Shown here piece by piece: positions 51,788 through 60,045 of a stretch of 64,000 nucleotides of DNA. Below the pieces are notes generated by a model. That model saw only the letters and a program-made list of their open reading frames with translations. It did not search any database and was not told the origin of the DNA. The stretch's first letter is position 1; every line of letters starts with the position of its first letter. The stretch comes from Thiodiazotropha sp050291245 (lineage in GTDB: Bacteria; Pseudomonadota; Gammaproteobacteria; Chromatiales; Chromatiaceae), in assembly GCA_050291245.1 (NCBI GenBank), contig JBNKJP010000058.1:17283-81282 (forward strand). Reading direction: 5' to 3'. The position numbers and the translations under genes are program-made.

Positions 51788-53233
51788 TCAGCCGACGGCT
51801 CCTTCTAAGCTGACAGCCAGCAGCTTTTGCGCTTCCACCGCGAATTCCATGGGCAGTTCGTTGAACACCTCTTTACAGAATCCGTTGATGATCATCGACA
51901 CCGCGTCCTCTTCCGAGAGCCCACGCTGACGACAGTAGAACAGCTGATCTTCACTCACCTTTGAGGTGGTGGCCTCGTGCTCTACCTGGGCGGTCGGGTT
52001 CTTCACCTCGATGTAGGGAAAGGTATGAGCCCCACAGCGGTCACCGATGAGTAATGAATCACACTGGGTATGGTTGCGGGCGTTCTCCGCCTTGGCCGCC
52101 ACCCGGACCAGACCGCGATAGGCATTGCTGCCCTGCATCGCCGAGATGCCTTTGGAGACGATGGTGCTACGGCTGTTTTCGCCGATGTGGATCATCTTGG
52201 TACCGGTATCGGCCTGCTGACGTCCCTTGGTCACCGCCACCGAGTAGAACTCGCCCACCGTATCCCTGCCACGCAGGATGCAGCTGGGATATTTCCAGGT
52301 TACCGCGGAGCCGGTCTCCACCTGGGTCCAGGAGATGTGGGAACGGTCGCCCCTGCAGTCACCCCGTTTGGTGACGAAGTTATAGATGCCCCCCCGCCCT
52401 TCCCGGTCACCGGGGTACCAGTTCTGCACCGTGGAGTATTTGATGCGCGCGTCTTCCAGGGCGATCAGCTCCACCACCGCCGCATGCAGTTGGTTTTCGT
52501 CACGCATGGGGGCGGTGCAGCCCTCCAGGTAGCTCACCTGGCTGCGCTCGTCGGCAATGATCAGGGTGCGTTCGAACTGGCCGGTCTTCGCCTCATTGAT
52601 ACGGAAGTAGGTGGAGAGCTCCATCGGACACTTCACCCCTTTTGGGATGTAGACGAAGGTCCCGTCACTGAACACCGCGCTGTTGAGGGCGGCGAAAAAG
52701 TTGTCTTTATAAGGCACCACGGATCCCAGGTATTGCCTGACCAACTCCGGGTATTCGCGGATCGCCTCGGACATGGAGCAAAAGATCACTCCCGCCTCGG
52801 CCAGGCTCGCGCGGAAGGTGGTGGCCACAGAGACACTGTCGAACACCGCATCCACGGCGACACCGGATAGCGTCTTCTGTTCATCGATCGGAATTCCGAG
52901 TTTCTCGTAGGTGGCCAGCAACTCCGGATCGACCTGGTCCAGACTGTCCAGGTTCGGCTTCTTCTTCGGTGACGAATAGTAGGAGATGGCCTGGAAGTCG
53001 ATCGGCGGATGATGCACGGCCGCCCATTCGGGTTCGCTCAGGGTCAGCCAGTGACGGTAAGCCTCCAGACGTTTATCCCGCATCCAGTCAGGCTCCCCCT
53101 TGCGTTCGGAAATGGTTCGGATCACCGATTCGTCCAGCCCGGGGGGCAGGGTATCCGACGCGATCCGGGTCACGAAACCCTGGGTGTAGTCGGATGCGAT
53201 CAGTGCATCCATCTGTGTGTCGGGTAAACCCAT
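51788..53233 (-). CDS. sufB: Fe-S scaffold protein SufB
   Basis: Predicted 481 residues from the ATG at 53233 (GGAGTG upstream). SufB hallmarks: EKLGIPIDEQKTLSGVAVDA, GSVVPYKDNFFAALNSAVFS, YIPKGVKCPMELSTYFRINE, SYLEGCTAPMRDENQLHAAV, VQNWYPGDREGRGGIYNFVT, HTQCDSLLIGDRCGAHTFPY and EHEATTSKVSEDQLFYCRQR. It accepts sulfur from SufE and assembles the cluster. It follows the 73-residue membrane protein by 55 bases. Confidence 0.96.
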   Translation of the reverse strand: MGLPDTQMDALIASDYTQGFVTRIASDTLPPGLDESVIRTISERKGEPDWMRDKRLEAYRHWLTLSEPEWAAVHHPPIDFQAISYYSSPKKKPNLDSLDQVDPELLATYEKLGIPIDEQKTLSGVAVDAVFDSVSVATTFRASLAEAGVIFCSMSEAIREYPELVRQYLGSVVPYKDNFFAALNSAVFSDGTFVYIPKGVKCPMELSTYFRINEAKTGQFERTLIIADERSQVSYLEGCTAPMRDENQLHAAVVELIALEDARIKYSTVQNWYPGDREGRGGIYNFVTKRGDCRGDRSHISWTQVETGSAVTWKYPSCILRGRDTVGEFYSVAVTKGRQQADTGTKMIHIGENSRSTIVSKGISAMQGSNAYRGLVRVAAKAENARNHTQCDSLLIGDRCGAHTFPYIEVKNPTAQVEHEATTSKVSEDQLFYCRQRGLSEEDAVSMIINGFCKEVFNELPMEFAVEAQKLLAVSLEGAVG

Positions 53234-53288
53234 AAAAACACTCCGGTCATTACCTAGCAATTTACTCAGTTTTTGTCTTAAAATTTTT

Positions 53289-53510
53289 TCAGTCGGTCAA
53301 CAGGCGCGCCTTGAGCCTGCGCTCACAGCGGGTCCGCCCCAGGTAGAGGCAGAGCATTTCAGAGAGCGCGCCCACGGCGATGAATACGAGTCCGAGCCGA
53401 TACGCGGACAGGAACAGGAACAGGACCCCAAAAGCGGAACACATCAGGGTCATACCCAACACGGGCCCACCGCAACAACGCCCCGAAAAAAGTCGTTTCA
53501 GCCATTTCAT
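53289..53510 (-). CDS. 73-residue membrane protein heading the suf operon
   Basis: Predicted 73 residues from the ATG at 53510, which has TGGAG close upstream. Two hydrophobic helices (VLGMTLMCSAFGVLFLFLSA and LGLVFIAVGALSEMLCLYLG) are flanked by basic ends (KWLKRLF; RTRCERRLKARLL). An N-terminal RCCGGP pair of cysteines may bind metal or a cluster. I do not recognise a family. It is the first gene after an IscR-type operator and promoter and lies 55 bases before sufB on the same strand, so it should be made under the same iron or oxidative conditions. Many suf operons have an Rrf2 regulator in this place; this protein is not one. Confidence 0.6.
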   Translation of the reverse strand: MKWLKRLFSGRCCGGPVLGMTLMCSAFGVLFLFLSAYRLGLVFIAVGALSEMLCLYLGRTRCERRLKARLLTD

Positions 53511-53547
53511 GATCTCCATCCATACCCACACCGGGCGTCAACCAGCA

Positions 53548-53572
53548 ATAACATAGTAATATAGTCAGGTAT
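53548..53572 (-). promoter_or_regulatory. IscR type 1-like operator
   Basis: Read on the minus strand, this 25-base site begins ATACCTGACTATATTACTAT and ends GTTAT. It agrees with about 21 of 25 positions of the IscR type 1 consensus (ATAsyyGACTrwwwYAGTCr and rsTAT), including the full ATACCTGACTA half-site. It overlaps the predicted promoter of the suf operon, as IscR sites do in repressed Fe-S operons. Confidence 0.65.
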
Positions 53573-53584
53573 TGTTTTTTGCAA
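53556..53584 (-). promoter_or_regulatory. Predicted suf operon promoter
   Basis: -35 TTGCAA (53579-53584), 17-base spacer, -10 TATTAC (53556-53561), on the minus strand. An alternative -10, TATATT, lies two bases closer. It overlaps the IscR-like site and sits about 45 bases before the first gene. Confidence 0.5.
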
Positions 53585-53656
53585 GCCCTAATCCCAAGGG
53601 AAATTCATGGAAATCTGTGAAGGGGAATACCAGATGACCCTGATGTTTCAGAAGAT

Positions 53657-54358
53657 TCAGTCTTCCAGTACCGATTTCACACCACTTGAGATGAGCCGTT
53701 CGTAGAGGAATTTGTTCCGCCCATCCATATCGATGCCGAGTCCGCTCATCATAGTGAACAGATCATCGATGATGATTTCGGAGATATGCTGTCCATCCTG
53801 AAGCGACCCTTCCAGGTCATTGTTCATGGCCAGCATACAGGCCAGAACGCCGATCAGCTTGAGCTTGTCCAGTTCATCCTCGGGTTCAACTTCCAAGTTC
53901 GCGGCGGTGCCATTGGCCTGATCCGAGGATTCACCGGGTTTGAGTCCGATCGATTCGCAGAACTGATCCAGATCCTGCTGGCTGAAGTGGATGTCCGCGG
54001 GAAACTTGAAGCAGTTTTCGCCTTCCTGTAGCGCCCGGCCGATCTGCAACTCATCGTCGAAAACCAGAAACTTCTGGAAAAAATCCTCGCGACAAACGCC
54101 ATTGATACTGACATTCTGATCGATCAGCGCACTGCTGTAACTGATCGTCATACCCTTTTTCAGATCATCGATATCGGAAGGATAGAGACGGAAATAGCCA
54201 TCCACGTAGACCCGTTCGAATGATCGCGCGGAAACCTCGACCGAGGCAAAACCGGAAAAATTGAAGTACTGGGAAGAGAGCTCCCGAAGCAGCTTTTCTT
54301 CACCCACGTAGCGGGACGCCTGATCCCAATTCATGAATAGATCGCAATCTACTGCCAT
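53657..54358 (-). CDS. Uncharacterised soluble protein
   Basis: Predicted 233 residues from the ATG at 54358; a GTG at 54394 is an alternative and neither has a strong ribosome site. Acidic, no signal peptide. The middle has beta-type sequence with an FFQKFLVFDDELQIGRALQE segment; the C-terminal third is helical (LDKLKLIGVLACMLAMNNDL; GLGIDMDGRNKFLYERLISS). I recognise no family. It lies between the suf operon and the serine deaminase on the same strand, with gaps too large to assume co-transcription. Confidence 0.65.
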   Translation of the reverse strand: MAVDCDLFMNWDQASRYVGEEKLLRELSSQYFNFSGFASVEVSARSFERVYVDGYFRLYPSDIDDLKKGMTISYSSALIDQNVSINGVCREDFFQKFLVFDDELQIGRALQEGENCFKFPADIHFSQQDLDQFCESIGLKPGESSDQANGTAANLEVEPEDELDKLKLIGVLACMLAMNNDLEGSLQDGQHISEIIIDDLFTMMSGLGIDMDGRNKFLYERLISSGVKSVLED

Positions 54359-54473
54359 GGTCACGCAGTTTTCCTTCCAGGGGGACTCAGCCACTCAGGG
54401 CGCCGATCCCTTCTTACCAGGATTCGATTATCCATAAATGCGCAGAATTTCCAAAACCGGAATCACAGCCTGA

Positions 54474-55850
54474 TCAACATTCGACCAGATTGACCGCAAG
54501 TCCGCCCCGGGAGGTTTCCTTGTATTTTGTCTGCATGTCCGCTCCGGTCTCGCGCATTGTCTTGATCACCTTGTCCAGGGAGACAAAATGTGATCCATCA
54601 CCCCGCAGGGCCATGCGCGCGGCGTTGATCGCCTTGACCGCACCCATGGCATTGCGTTCGATACAGGGTACCTGGACCAGCCCGCCCACCGGATCGCAGG
54701 TGAGGCCCAGATTATGTTCCATACCGATCTCGGCGGCGTTCTCCACCTGCCGGGGGGTACCCCCCAACACCTCCACTAGGGCCCCCGCCGCCATCGAGCA
54801 GGCCGCGCCCACCTCTCCCTGGCACCCCACTTCGGCGCCGGAGATGGAGGCGTTCTCCTTGTAAAGAATCCCGATCGCCGCCGCACAAAGCAGGAACCGC
54901 ACCACACCGTCCTCAATGGCGCCGGGGGAAAACCGCCAATAATAGTGCAATACCGCCGGAATGATCCCCGCGGCTCCGTTAGTCGGCGCGGTCACGACCC
55001 GGCCACCGGCGGCATTCTCCTCGTTCACCGCCAGGGCGAACAGGTTGACCCAGTCCATGGTGCCCAGGGGCACGGAATGAAGTTCCGCGTCGTTACTCAA
55101 CTGCCGAAACAGGCGCGGCGCGCGCCGTTTGACCTTCAATCCCCCGGGCAGCAGTCCCTCCCTCACACAGCCACGCTCGACACAGGCCTGCATAACATGC
55201 CAAATCTCCAACAATCCCTGGTTGATCTGGGCCTCGCTGCGCCAGGCCTTTTCGTTTTCCAACATCAGCTGACTGATGGAAAGCCCCTCGGATTCACACA
55301 GGTCGAGCAGTGCCTGACCGCTCTTGAAGGGATACCTCAAGGGGGTGGCATCCTCCACCAGCCGGGGTTGACCCTGCTCATCCGCCTGGACCACGAAACC
55401 ACCACCCACGGAGTAGTAACACCGCTGCATCAGTGCTTGCCCCGATACATCCCAGGCATGGAACCTCATCCCGTTGGGATGAAACCCCAACTGCCGGCGA
55501 CGATGAAACACCAGGTCGGTATCGGGATCGAATGTCAGTTCCTGGCCACCGTGCAGACACAGTTTACGGTTGACCCGAACCTCGTCGACCCGCAGGGCAA
55601 TCGCCTCAGTCTCCACCCGGTCCGGCTCTTCGCCCTGCAGCCCCAGAATCACCGCCTTGTCGGTGCCATGCCCCTTGCCCGTGGCGCCGAGGGAACCAAA
55701 GAGCTCAACCTTTAACCGGGCCACGCCGGTCAGCACGCCGACCTCCGCCAACTGCCGGGTAAAACGCTTGGCCGCCAACATGGGCCCCACCGTATGCGAA
55801 CTCGACGGGCCAATGCCGATTTTGAAGAGGTCAAATACGCTGACTGCCAT
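54474..55850 (-). CDS. sdaA: L-serine ammonia-lyase, single-chain
   Basis: Predicted 458 residues, full length for the one-chain 4Fe-4S serine deaminase. MAVSVFDLFKIGIGPSSSHT is the diagnostic N-terminus. The catalytic half has APTNGAAGIIPAVLHYYWRF, GAEVGCQGEVGAACSMAAGA (cluster Cys), NLGLTCDPVGGLVQVPCIER (cluster Cys) and a C-terminal Cys (NLVEC). It converts L-serine to pyruvate and ammonia. Its start overlaps the end of metR by 20 bases, so the two are translationally coupled. Confidence 0.95.
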   Translation of the reverse strand: MAVSVFDLFKIGIGPSSSHTVGPMLAAKRFTRQLAEVGVLTGVARLKVELFGSLGATGKGHGTDKAVILGLQGEEPDRVETEAIALRVDEVRVNRKLCLHGGQELTFDPDTDLVFHRRRQLGFHPNGMRFHAWDVSGQALMQRCYYSVGGGFVVQADEQGQPRLVEDATPLRYPFKSGQALLDLCESEGLSISQLMLENEKAWRSEAQINQGLLEIWHVMQACVERGCVREGLLPGGLKVKRRAPRLFRQLSNDAELHSVPLGTMDWVNLFALAVNEENAAGGRVVTAPTNGAAGIIPAVLHYYWRFSPGAIEDGVVRFLLCAAAIGILYKENASISGAEVGCQGEVGAACSMAAGALVEVLGGTPRQVENAAEIGMEHNLGLTCDPVGGLVQVPCIERNAMGAVKAINAARMALRGDGSHFVSLDKVIKTMRETGADMQTKYKETSRGGLAVNLVEC

Positions 55851-56742
55851 GGGTTGATATCCTGTTAGTAGCCGCCATCTTCAGAAATGCTTGCAGGTAT
55901 GACTGCGCCCCGTCTTCACTCCGGTAGCCCGCATACAGGCTGCGTGACATGCCCTGGCGCCCCAGGCGCAGGGATTTCAACGCCAGGGTCTGGGTGGCCC
56001 GAAGCGCCAGCCAGTCGGGTAGCGCGGCGACACCCCGTTGCAAGGCGGTCAACTGCAGCATGATCTCCACGGATTCAATCTGCTTGTGATGCGCCGGATG
56101 AATCCCCGCCGGCTCGAGAAAGCCACTCAGAACATCGAGCCGTTCCGCTTCCACCGGAAAGGTGATCAGGGTCTCGCCGGCCAGCTGCTCCGGTGAGACC
56201 CAGGTTCCATTCGCCAGGGGATGTGAAGCCGCCGTCACCAGCTGCAATTCATATCCAAACAGGGGCTGGAACACCAGACCGGGAAGCGTCTCCGGATCGG
56301 GTGTGATCAAAAGGTCGATGGCGAAATTCCGCAGCCCCTGAATACCGCTGAAACGGAAACGCTGGAAGATGTCCACATCCACATCAGGCATCTGGCTCAG
56401 ATACCCGGCAACCACCCCGGTCAACCATTCATAGCAAGGGTAGCACTCCACTCCAATGCGCAATACCCCTTGTTTTCCGTCGGCATAGGCCCTGAGTGTG
56501 CGCTCACTCTGCTCAAGGATCGGGAGCACCCGCTGCGCGGTCTGCCAGAGCAGATTCCCGGCACGGGTCAGGCGCAACCGTCTTCCCTGCTTGTGCCAGA
56601 CGGCCACCCCCAGCTTTTTTTCCAGGTAGCGGATCTGATGCGACAGGGCCGATTGGGTCAGACACAAGGCGTTGGCCGCAGCGGTCAGAGTGCCCTGCTG
56701 CTTCAGGGCTGCGATGATGCGTAGGTGGATGGGCTCGATCAT
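55831..56742 (-). CDS. metR: LysR-type regulator MetR
   Basis: Predicted 303 residues. The winged helix is MetR-like (HLRIIAALKQQGTLTAAANA, LCLTQSALSHQIRYLEKKLG), and the effector domain has GVLRIGVECYPCYEWLTGVV and DIFQRFRFSGIQGL, which are hallmarks of MetR. It is divergent from metE, its standard target, with 102 bases between them. It uses homocysteine as co-activator. The downstream overlap with sdaA is unusual. Confidence 0.93.
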   Translation of the reverse strand: MIEPIHLRIIAALKQQGTLTAAANALCLTQSALSHQIRYLEKKLGVAVWHKQGRRLRLTRAGNLLWQTAQRVLPILEQSERTLRAYADGKQGVLRIGVECYPCYEWLTGVVAGYLSQMPDVDVDIFQRFRFSGIQGLRNFAIDLLITPDPETLPGLVFQPLFGYELQLVTAASHPLANGTWVSPEQLAGETLITFPVEAERLDVLSGFLEPAGIHPAHHKQIESVEIMLQLTALQRGVAALPDWLALRATQTLALKSLRLGRQGMSRSLYAGYRSEDGAQSYLQAFLKMAATNRISTHGSQRI

Positions 56743-56745
56743 TTA

Positions 56746-56758
56746 TGAAATATTCTCA
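56746..56758. promoter_or_regulatory. metR: Predicted MetR-binding site
   Basis: TGAAATATTCTCA matches the MetR consensus TGAA-N5-TTCA at seven of eight defined positions. It begins four bases upstream of the metR start codon, inside the divergent metR-metE region, as expected for autoregulation and metE activation. Confidence 0.55.
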
Positions 56759-56844
56759 TCGTTTATTGTATTTATATCATTATATCTTCATAGATTATCC
56801 CCCTAGAATCCCAGCCTTCTCAACCATTCAGACAGGCAAGGACC

Positions 56845-59127
56845 ATGGCAACCACACACAATCTGGGATTTCCGCGTATCGGCCACCGGCGTCAGCTCAA
56901 ATTCGCCTTGGAATCCTATTGGCGGGGCGAGACCGACGCCCCGGCACTCCACGCAACCGCCCGGGAGATCCGTGGGGACAATCAGCGCAAACAGAGCGGG
57001 CTCGACTGGCGACCGGTGGGTGACTTCTCCCTGTACGATCATGTCCTGGACACTTGCCTGATGTTCGGCCACCGGCCGGAACGTTTTAACACCCCTGATC
57101 AGGCCTCCGAACTCGAGGGCTATTTTCAGGTCGCACGGGGACGGGGAGCCGAGGCGAACACACCGCTGGCAGCCGCGGAAATGACAAAATGGTTCGATAC
57201 CAACTACCACTACATCGTGCCCGAGTGGTCCTGTTCGAGTGGTTTTCGGTGCGATCCCTCCCATCTACTCGAACAGCTCGCAGAAACCGATGTATCCCGG
57301 GCCAAACCGGTGATTCTCGGACCCGTGACCCTGCTGAAACTGGGAAAAAGCGTAGATGGATGCGATCCACTGACCTTGCTGGACGCCCTGCTCGACGCCT
57401 ATGACACATTGTTCGTCGCCTTGAGCGAAGCCGGGGTTGAGTGGCTGCAGATCGACGAGCCGATCCTGGTCACCGAACTTACCCAGACCTGGCGCAACGC
57501 TCTGCGAAGGGCCTATCACCGGTTCCAACGGCATCCGCTGAAGTTGCTGCTGACCACCTATTTCGGTCCCCTCGGTGACAATCTGCAACTCGCCTGTGAA
57601 CTGCCGGTTGCTGGGTTGCATGTTGATCTGAGTCGTAGCCGGGATGAATTGGATCCACTGATCGACTGGCTACCGGCGCACAAGATCCTCTCCCTGGGAA
57701 TCCTCGACGGACGTAATGTCTGGAAGAGCGATCTCAATGCCCTGCTGGAGTGGTTGGAGCCAGTACACGAGCGCCTGCGGGAACGACTCTGGCTGGCGCC
57801 GTCCTGTTCCCTGCTGCACCTGCCTGTCGACCTGAATCAGGAAAACCGGCTCGACCCGAAAATCCGCTCCTGGCTGAGTTTCGCGGAACAGAAACTGACG
57901 GAATTGGAGATCCTTGCGAAAGCCTTGAACCAGGGCCGGCAAGGGGTCGTGACGGAACTTGAGGATAACGCTAAAGCGATCGAGTCCCGCCGTCACACGG
58001 CCCTGATCCACAATCCCCGCGTGCAATCCCGCTTGCGCCGCATCGACCCCTCCATGGAGTGTCGCCACGCCCCCTATGCAATACGACAGGAACGCCAGCG
58101 CGAACGATTTGGTTTGCCCTTGTTGCCCACCACAACCATCGGTTCCTTCCCGCAGACCAATGAAATCCGCCAGCTCCGGCGCAGGCTGCGGGAAGGAACA
58201 CTGCGACAAGGAGACTATGAAGTCGCCCTGCGACAGGAGATCGTCAACTGTGTGCGGCGGCAGGAAGAAATCGGCCTGGATGTTCTGGTACACGGCGAGG
58301 CGGAACGCAACGATATGGTGGAATATTTCGCCGAACATCTCACCGGCTACGCCATCACCGATCACGCCTGGGTGCAGTCCTACGGCTCCCGCTGCGTCAA
58401 ACCGCCGATTCTCTACGGAGATGTGGAACGGCCGGAGGATATCACCCTGGGCTGGACAGGCTACGCCCAGTCACTGACCGACAAGCCGGTCAAAGGCATG
58501 CTGACCGGACCGGTGACCATGCTGAACTGGTCATTCGTGCGGAATGATCAGCCCCTGGCTACAACAGCCACGCAACTGGCCCTGGCCCTGCGGGATGAAG
58601 TACTGGCCCTCGAGGCATCGGGTACGGGCATGATCCAGATCGACGAGGCCGCATTGCGAGAAGGACTGCCCTTGCGGCGACAGGACTGGCCCGCCTATCT
58701 GGCCTGGGCATTGCGCGCCTTTCGCCTCACCGCCAGCGGCGTTGCGGATGAGACACAGATCCACACCCATATGTGCTATTCGAAATTCAACGACATCATC
58801 GATGCGATACTGGCCATGGACGCGGATGTCATCACGATTGAAAATGCCCGTTCCGACGATACGCTGTTGAATGTCTTCGAGGATTTTGACTATCCCAACG
58901 GGATCGGCCCCGGCGTCTACGACATCCACAGTCCTTGCATCCCCGGCGTGACGCAAATACAAAGCCGTATCCGCACGCTGATGGAAAAAATTCCGCTGGA
59001 TCGACTCTGGATCAATCCGGATTGCGGACTCAAGACCCGTCAATGGCAAGAGGTGGTTCCGGCCCTGAAGCACCTGCAACAGGCGGCGCTTAGAATGCGG
59101 GAAGAGGCCATGGCCCAGACCCGTTGA
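56845..59127 (+). CDS. metE: Cobalamin-independent methionine synthase MetE
   Basis: Predicted 760 residues, slightly longer than the E. coli enzyme. The N-terminal duplicated barrel starts THNLGFPRIGHRRQLKFALE. The catalytic C-terminal barrel has TTTIGSFPQTNEIR, VLVHGEAERNDMVEYFAEHL, GMLTGPVTMLNWSF, QIDEAALREGLPL, HTHMCYSKFNDII (zinc His and Cys), ITIENARSDD and INPDCGLKTRQW (zinc Cys). It transfers methyl from 5-methyl-THF polyglutamate to homocysteine. It is divergent from metR; a strong hairpin follows the stop. Confidence 0.97.
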   Translation: MATTHNLGFPRIGHRRQLKFALESYWRGETDAPALHATAREIRGDNQRKQSGLDWRPVGDFSLYDHVLDTCLMFGHRPERFNTPDQASELEGYFQVARGRGAEANTPLAAAEMTKWFDTNYHYIVPEWSCSSGFRCDPSHLLEQLAETDVSRAKPVILGPVTLLKLGKSVDGCDPLTLLDALLDAYDTLFVALSEAGVEWLQIDEPILVTELTQTWRNALRRAYHRFQRHPLKLLLTTYFGPLGDNLQLACELPVAGLHVDLSRSRDELDPLIDWLPAHKILSLGILDGRNVWKSDLNALLEWLEPVHERLRERLWLAPSCSLLHLPVDLNQENRLDPKIRSWLSFAEQKLTELEILAKALNQGRQGVVTELEDNAKAIESRRHTALIHNPRVQSRLRRIDPSMECRHAPYAIRQERQRERFGLPLLPTTTIGSFPQTNEIRQLRRRLREGTLRQGDYEVALRQEIVNCVRRQEEIGLDVLVHGEAERNDMVEYFAEHLTGYAITDHAWVQSYGSRCVKPPILYGDVERPEDITLGWTGYAQSLTDKPVKGMLTGPVTMLNWSFVRNDQPLATTATQLALALRDEVLALEASGTGMIQIDEAALREGLPLRRQDWPAYLAWALRAFRLTASGVADETQIHTHMCYSKFNDIIDAILAMDADVITIENARSDDTLLNVFEDFDYPNGIGPGVYDIHSPCIPGVTQIQSRIRTLMEKIPLDRLWINPDCGLKTRQWQEVVPALKHLQQAALRMREEAMAQTR

Positions 59128-59355
59128 GCGACACGACGAAACCCTATGGTTCGGGTCCGTACGACAGGGCAGGGATGCCAAGCATCCCTGCCCGATGGGC
59201 TCATTCAGATATGCAGTATGGCCGATGACCAGGAGTCTTCATAACCCTGTAGCATTGGGATGTACCGATTCTTTTAATCCCCACATGCATGTACTTGTGA
59301 TTGACATTGATAAAGCCTGCCCACGACGGAGGAACCTACTTTAACGAACAGCGCC
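59128..59355. other. Intergenic region downstream of metE
   Basis: Contains the hairpin at 59167-59193 and no supported gene. The stretch separates convergent metE and the HAD hydrolase. Confidence 0.5.
59167..59193 (+). terminator. Hairpin terminator after metE
   Basis: GGGCAGGGATGC (59167-59178), loop CAA, GCATCCCTGCCC (59182-59193): a perfect 12-base-pair stem 40 bases after the metE stop. There is no long U tract, so termination may be imperfect; it also serves the convergent HAD gene. Confidence 0.5.
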
Positions 59356-60045
59356 TTAGGGGGACACAGCTACATTTGCGTCGTTCTGGCTGTCCGCGGG
59401 ACTTATGACATGCCAATTGTTGTTACTGGCAAACGTGTGAAGAGTGCTGCCCGGTGAAGTCACAACGATTGGATGACCGACCGTTGTAAGCATCTCCAGG
59501 TCGCTGATATCATCCGCGTAGGCATAGCAATCACCTGGTGATACATTCACCGCCTCTATAAACGCTTTCATGCGTACTTTTTTGTGTGTTCCGATCGCGT
59601 AACGGGAAACGCGCCCGGTAAGACAACCTTCAGCCGACATAAGCGCGGTGCAGATACGGTGTTCTATGCCCAACTCACGTTGAATAGGCCTTATGCATGG
59701 AAGAAAAGAACCGGATACAATACAGGTGCGGTGTCCTTTTTCGCGATGCATGGCAACGCGATGACAGACTGTTGAATTAAAAAAATCAGGTGTATTGTTG
59801 GCTTGAAACCATTTTTCACCCAGTTCCATCAGTGATGTGAACGACAAACCCTGGTAAATAGCATAGTACTCCCGGTTGAGTTGCTGGCGGCCTATACCCG
59901 CTGCCTTCAGCATTTTGATGCGCTCAAACTGCGCTAATTGGCGCGAACCAAACACACCGTTTTTGGTGAGGAATGTAAAAAACGAAACCAGACTGACCGG
60001 TTTGATCAGGGTATTGTCGAGATCAAAAAAAGCGTAGGTTTTCAA
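59356..60045 (-). CDS. HAD-IB family phosphatase
   Basis: Predicted 229 residues. HAD motifs: FFDLDNTLI (nucleophile and acid Asp), CIVSGSFLPCIRPI (motif II), a Lys in THKKVRMKAF and YAYADDISDLEML (metal-binding acidic pair). The domain layout is the HAD-IB type seen in phosphoserine phosphatase-like and CicA-like enzymes. It overlaps the DUF1302 gene upstream by 4 bases, so it belongs to the RND/outer-membrane operon and may act on a lipid phosphate; this is inference. Confidence 0.85.
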   Translation of the reverse strand: MKTYAFFDLDNTLIKPVSLVSFFTFLTKNGVFGSRQLAQFERIKMLKAAGIGRQQLNREYYAIYQGLSFTSLMELGEKWFQANNTPDFFNSTVCHRVAMHREKGHRTCIVSGSFLPCIRPIQRELGIEHRICTALMSAEGCLTGRVSRYAIGTHKKVRMKAFIEAVNVSPGDCYAYADDISDLEMLTTVGHPIVVTSPGSTLHTFASNNNWHVISPADSQNDANVAVSP

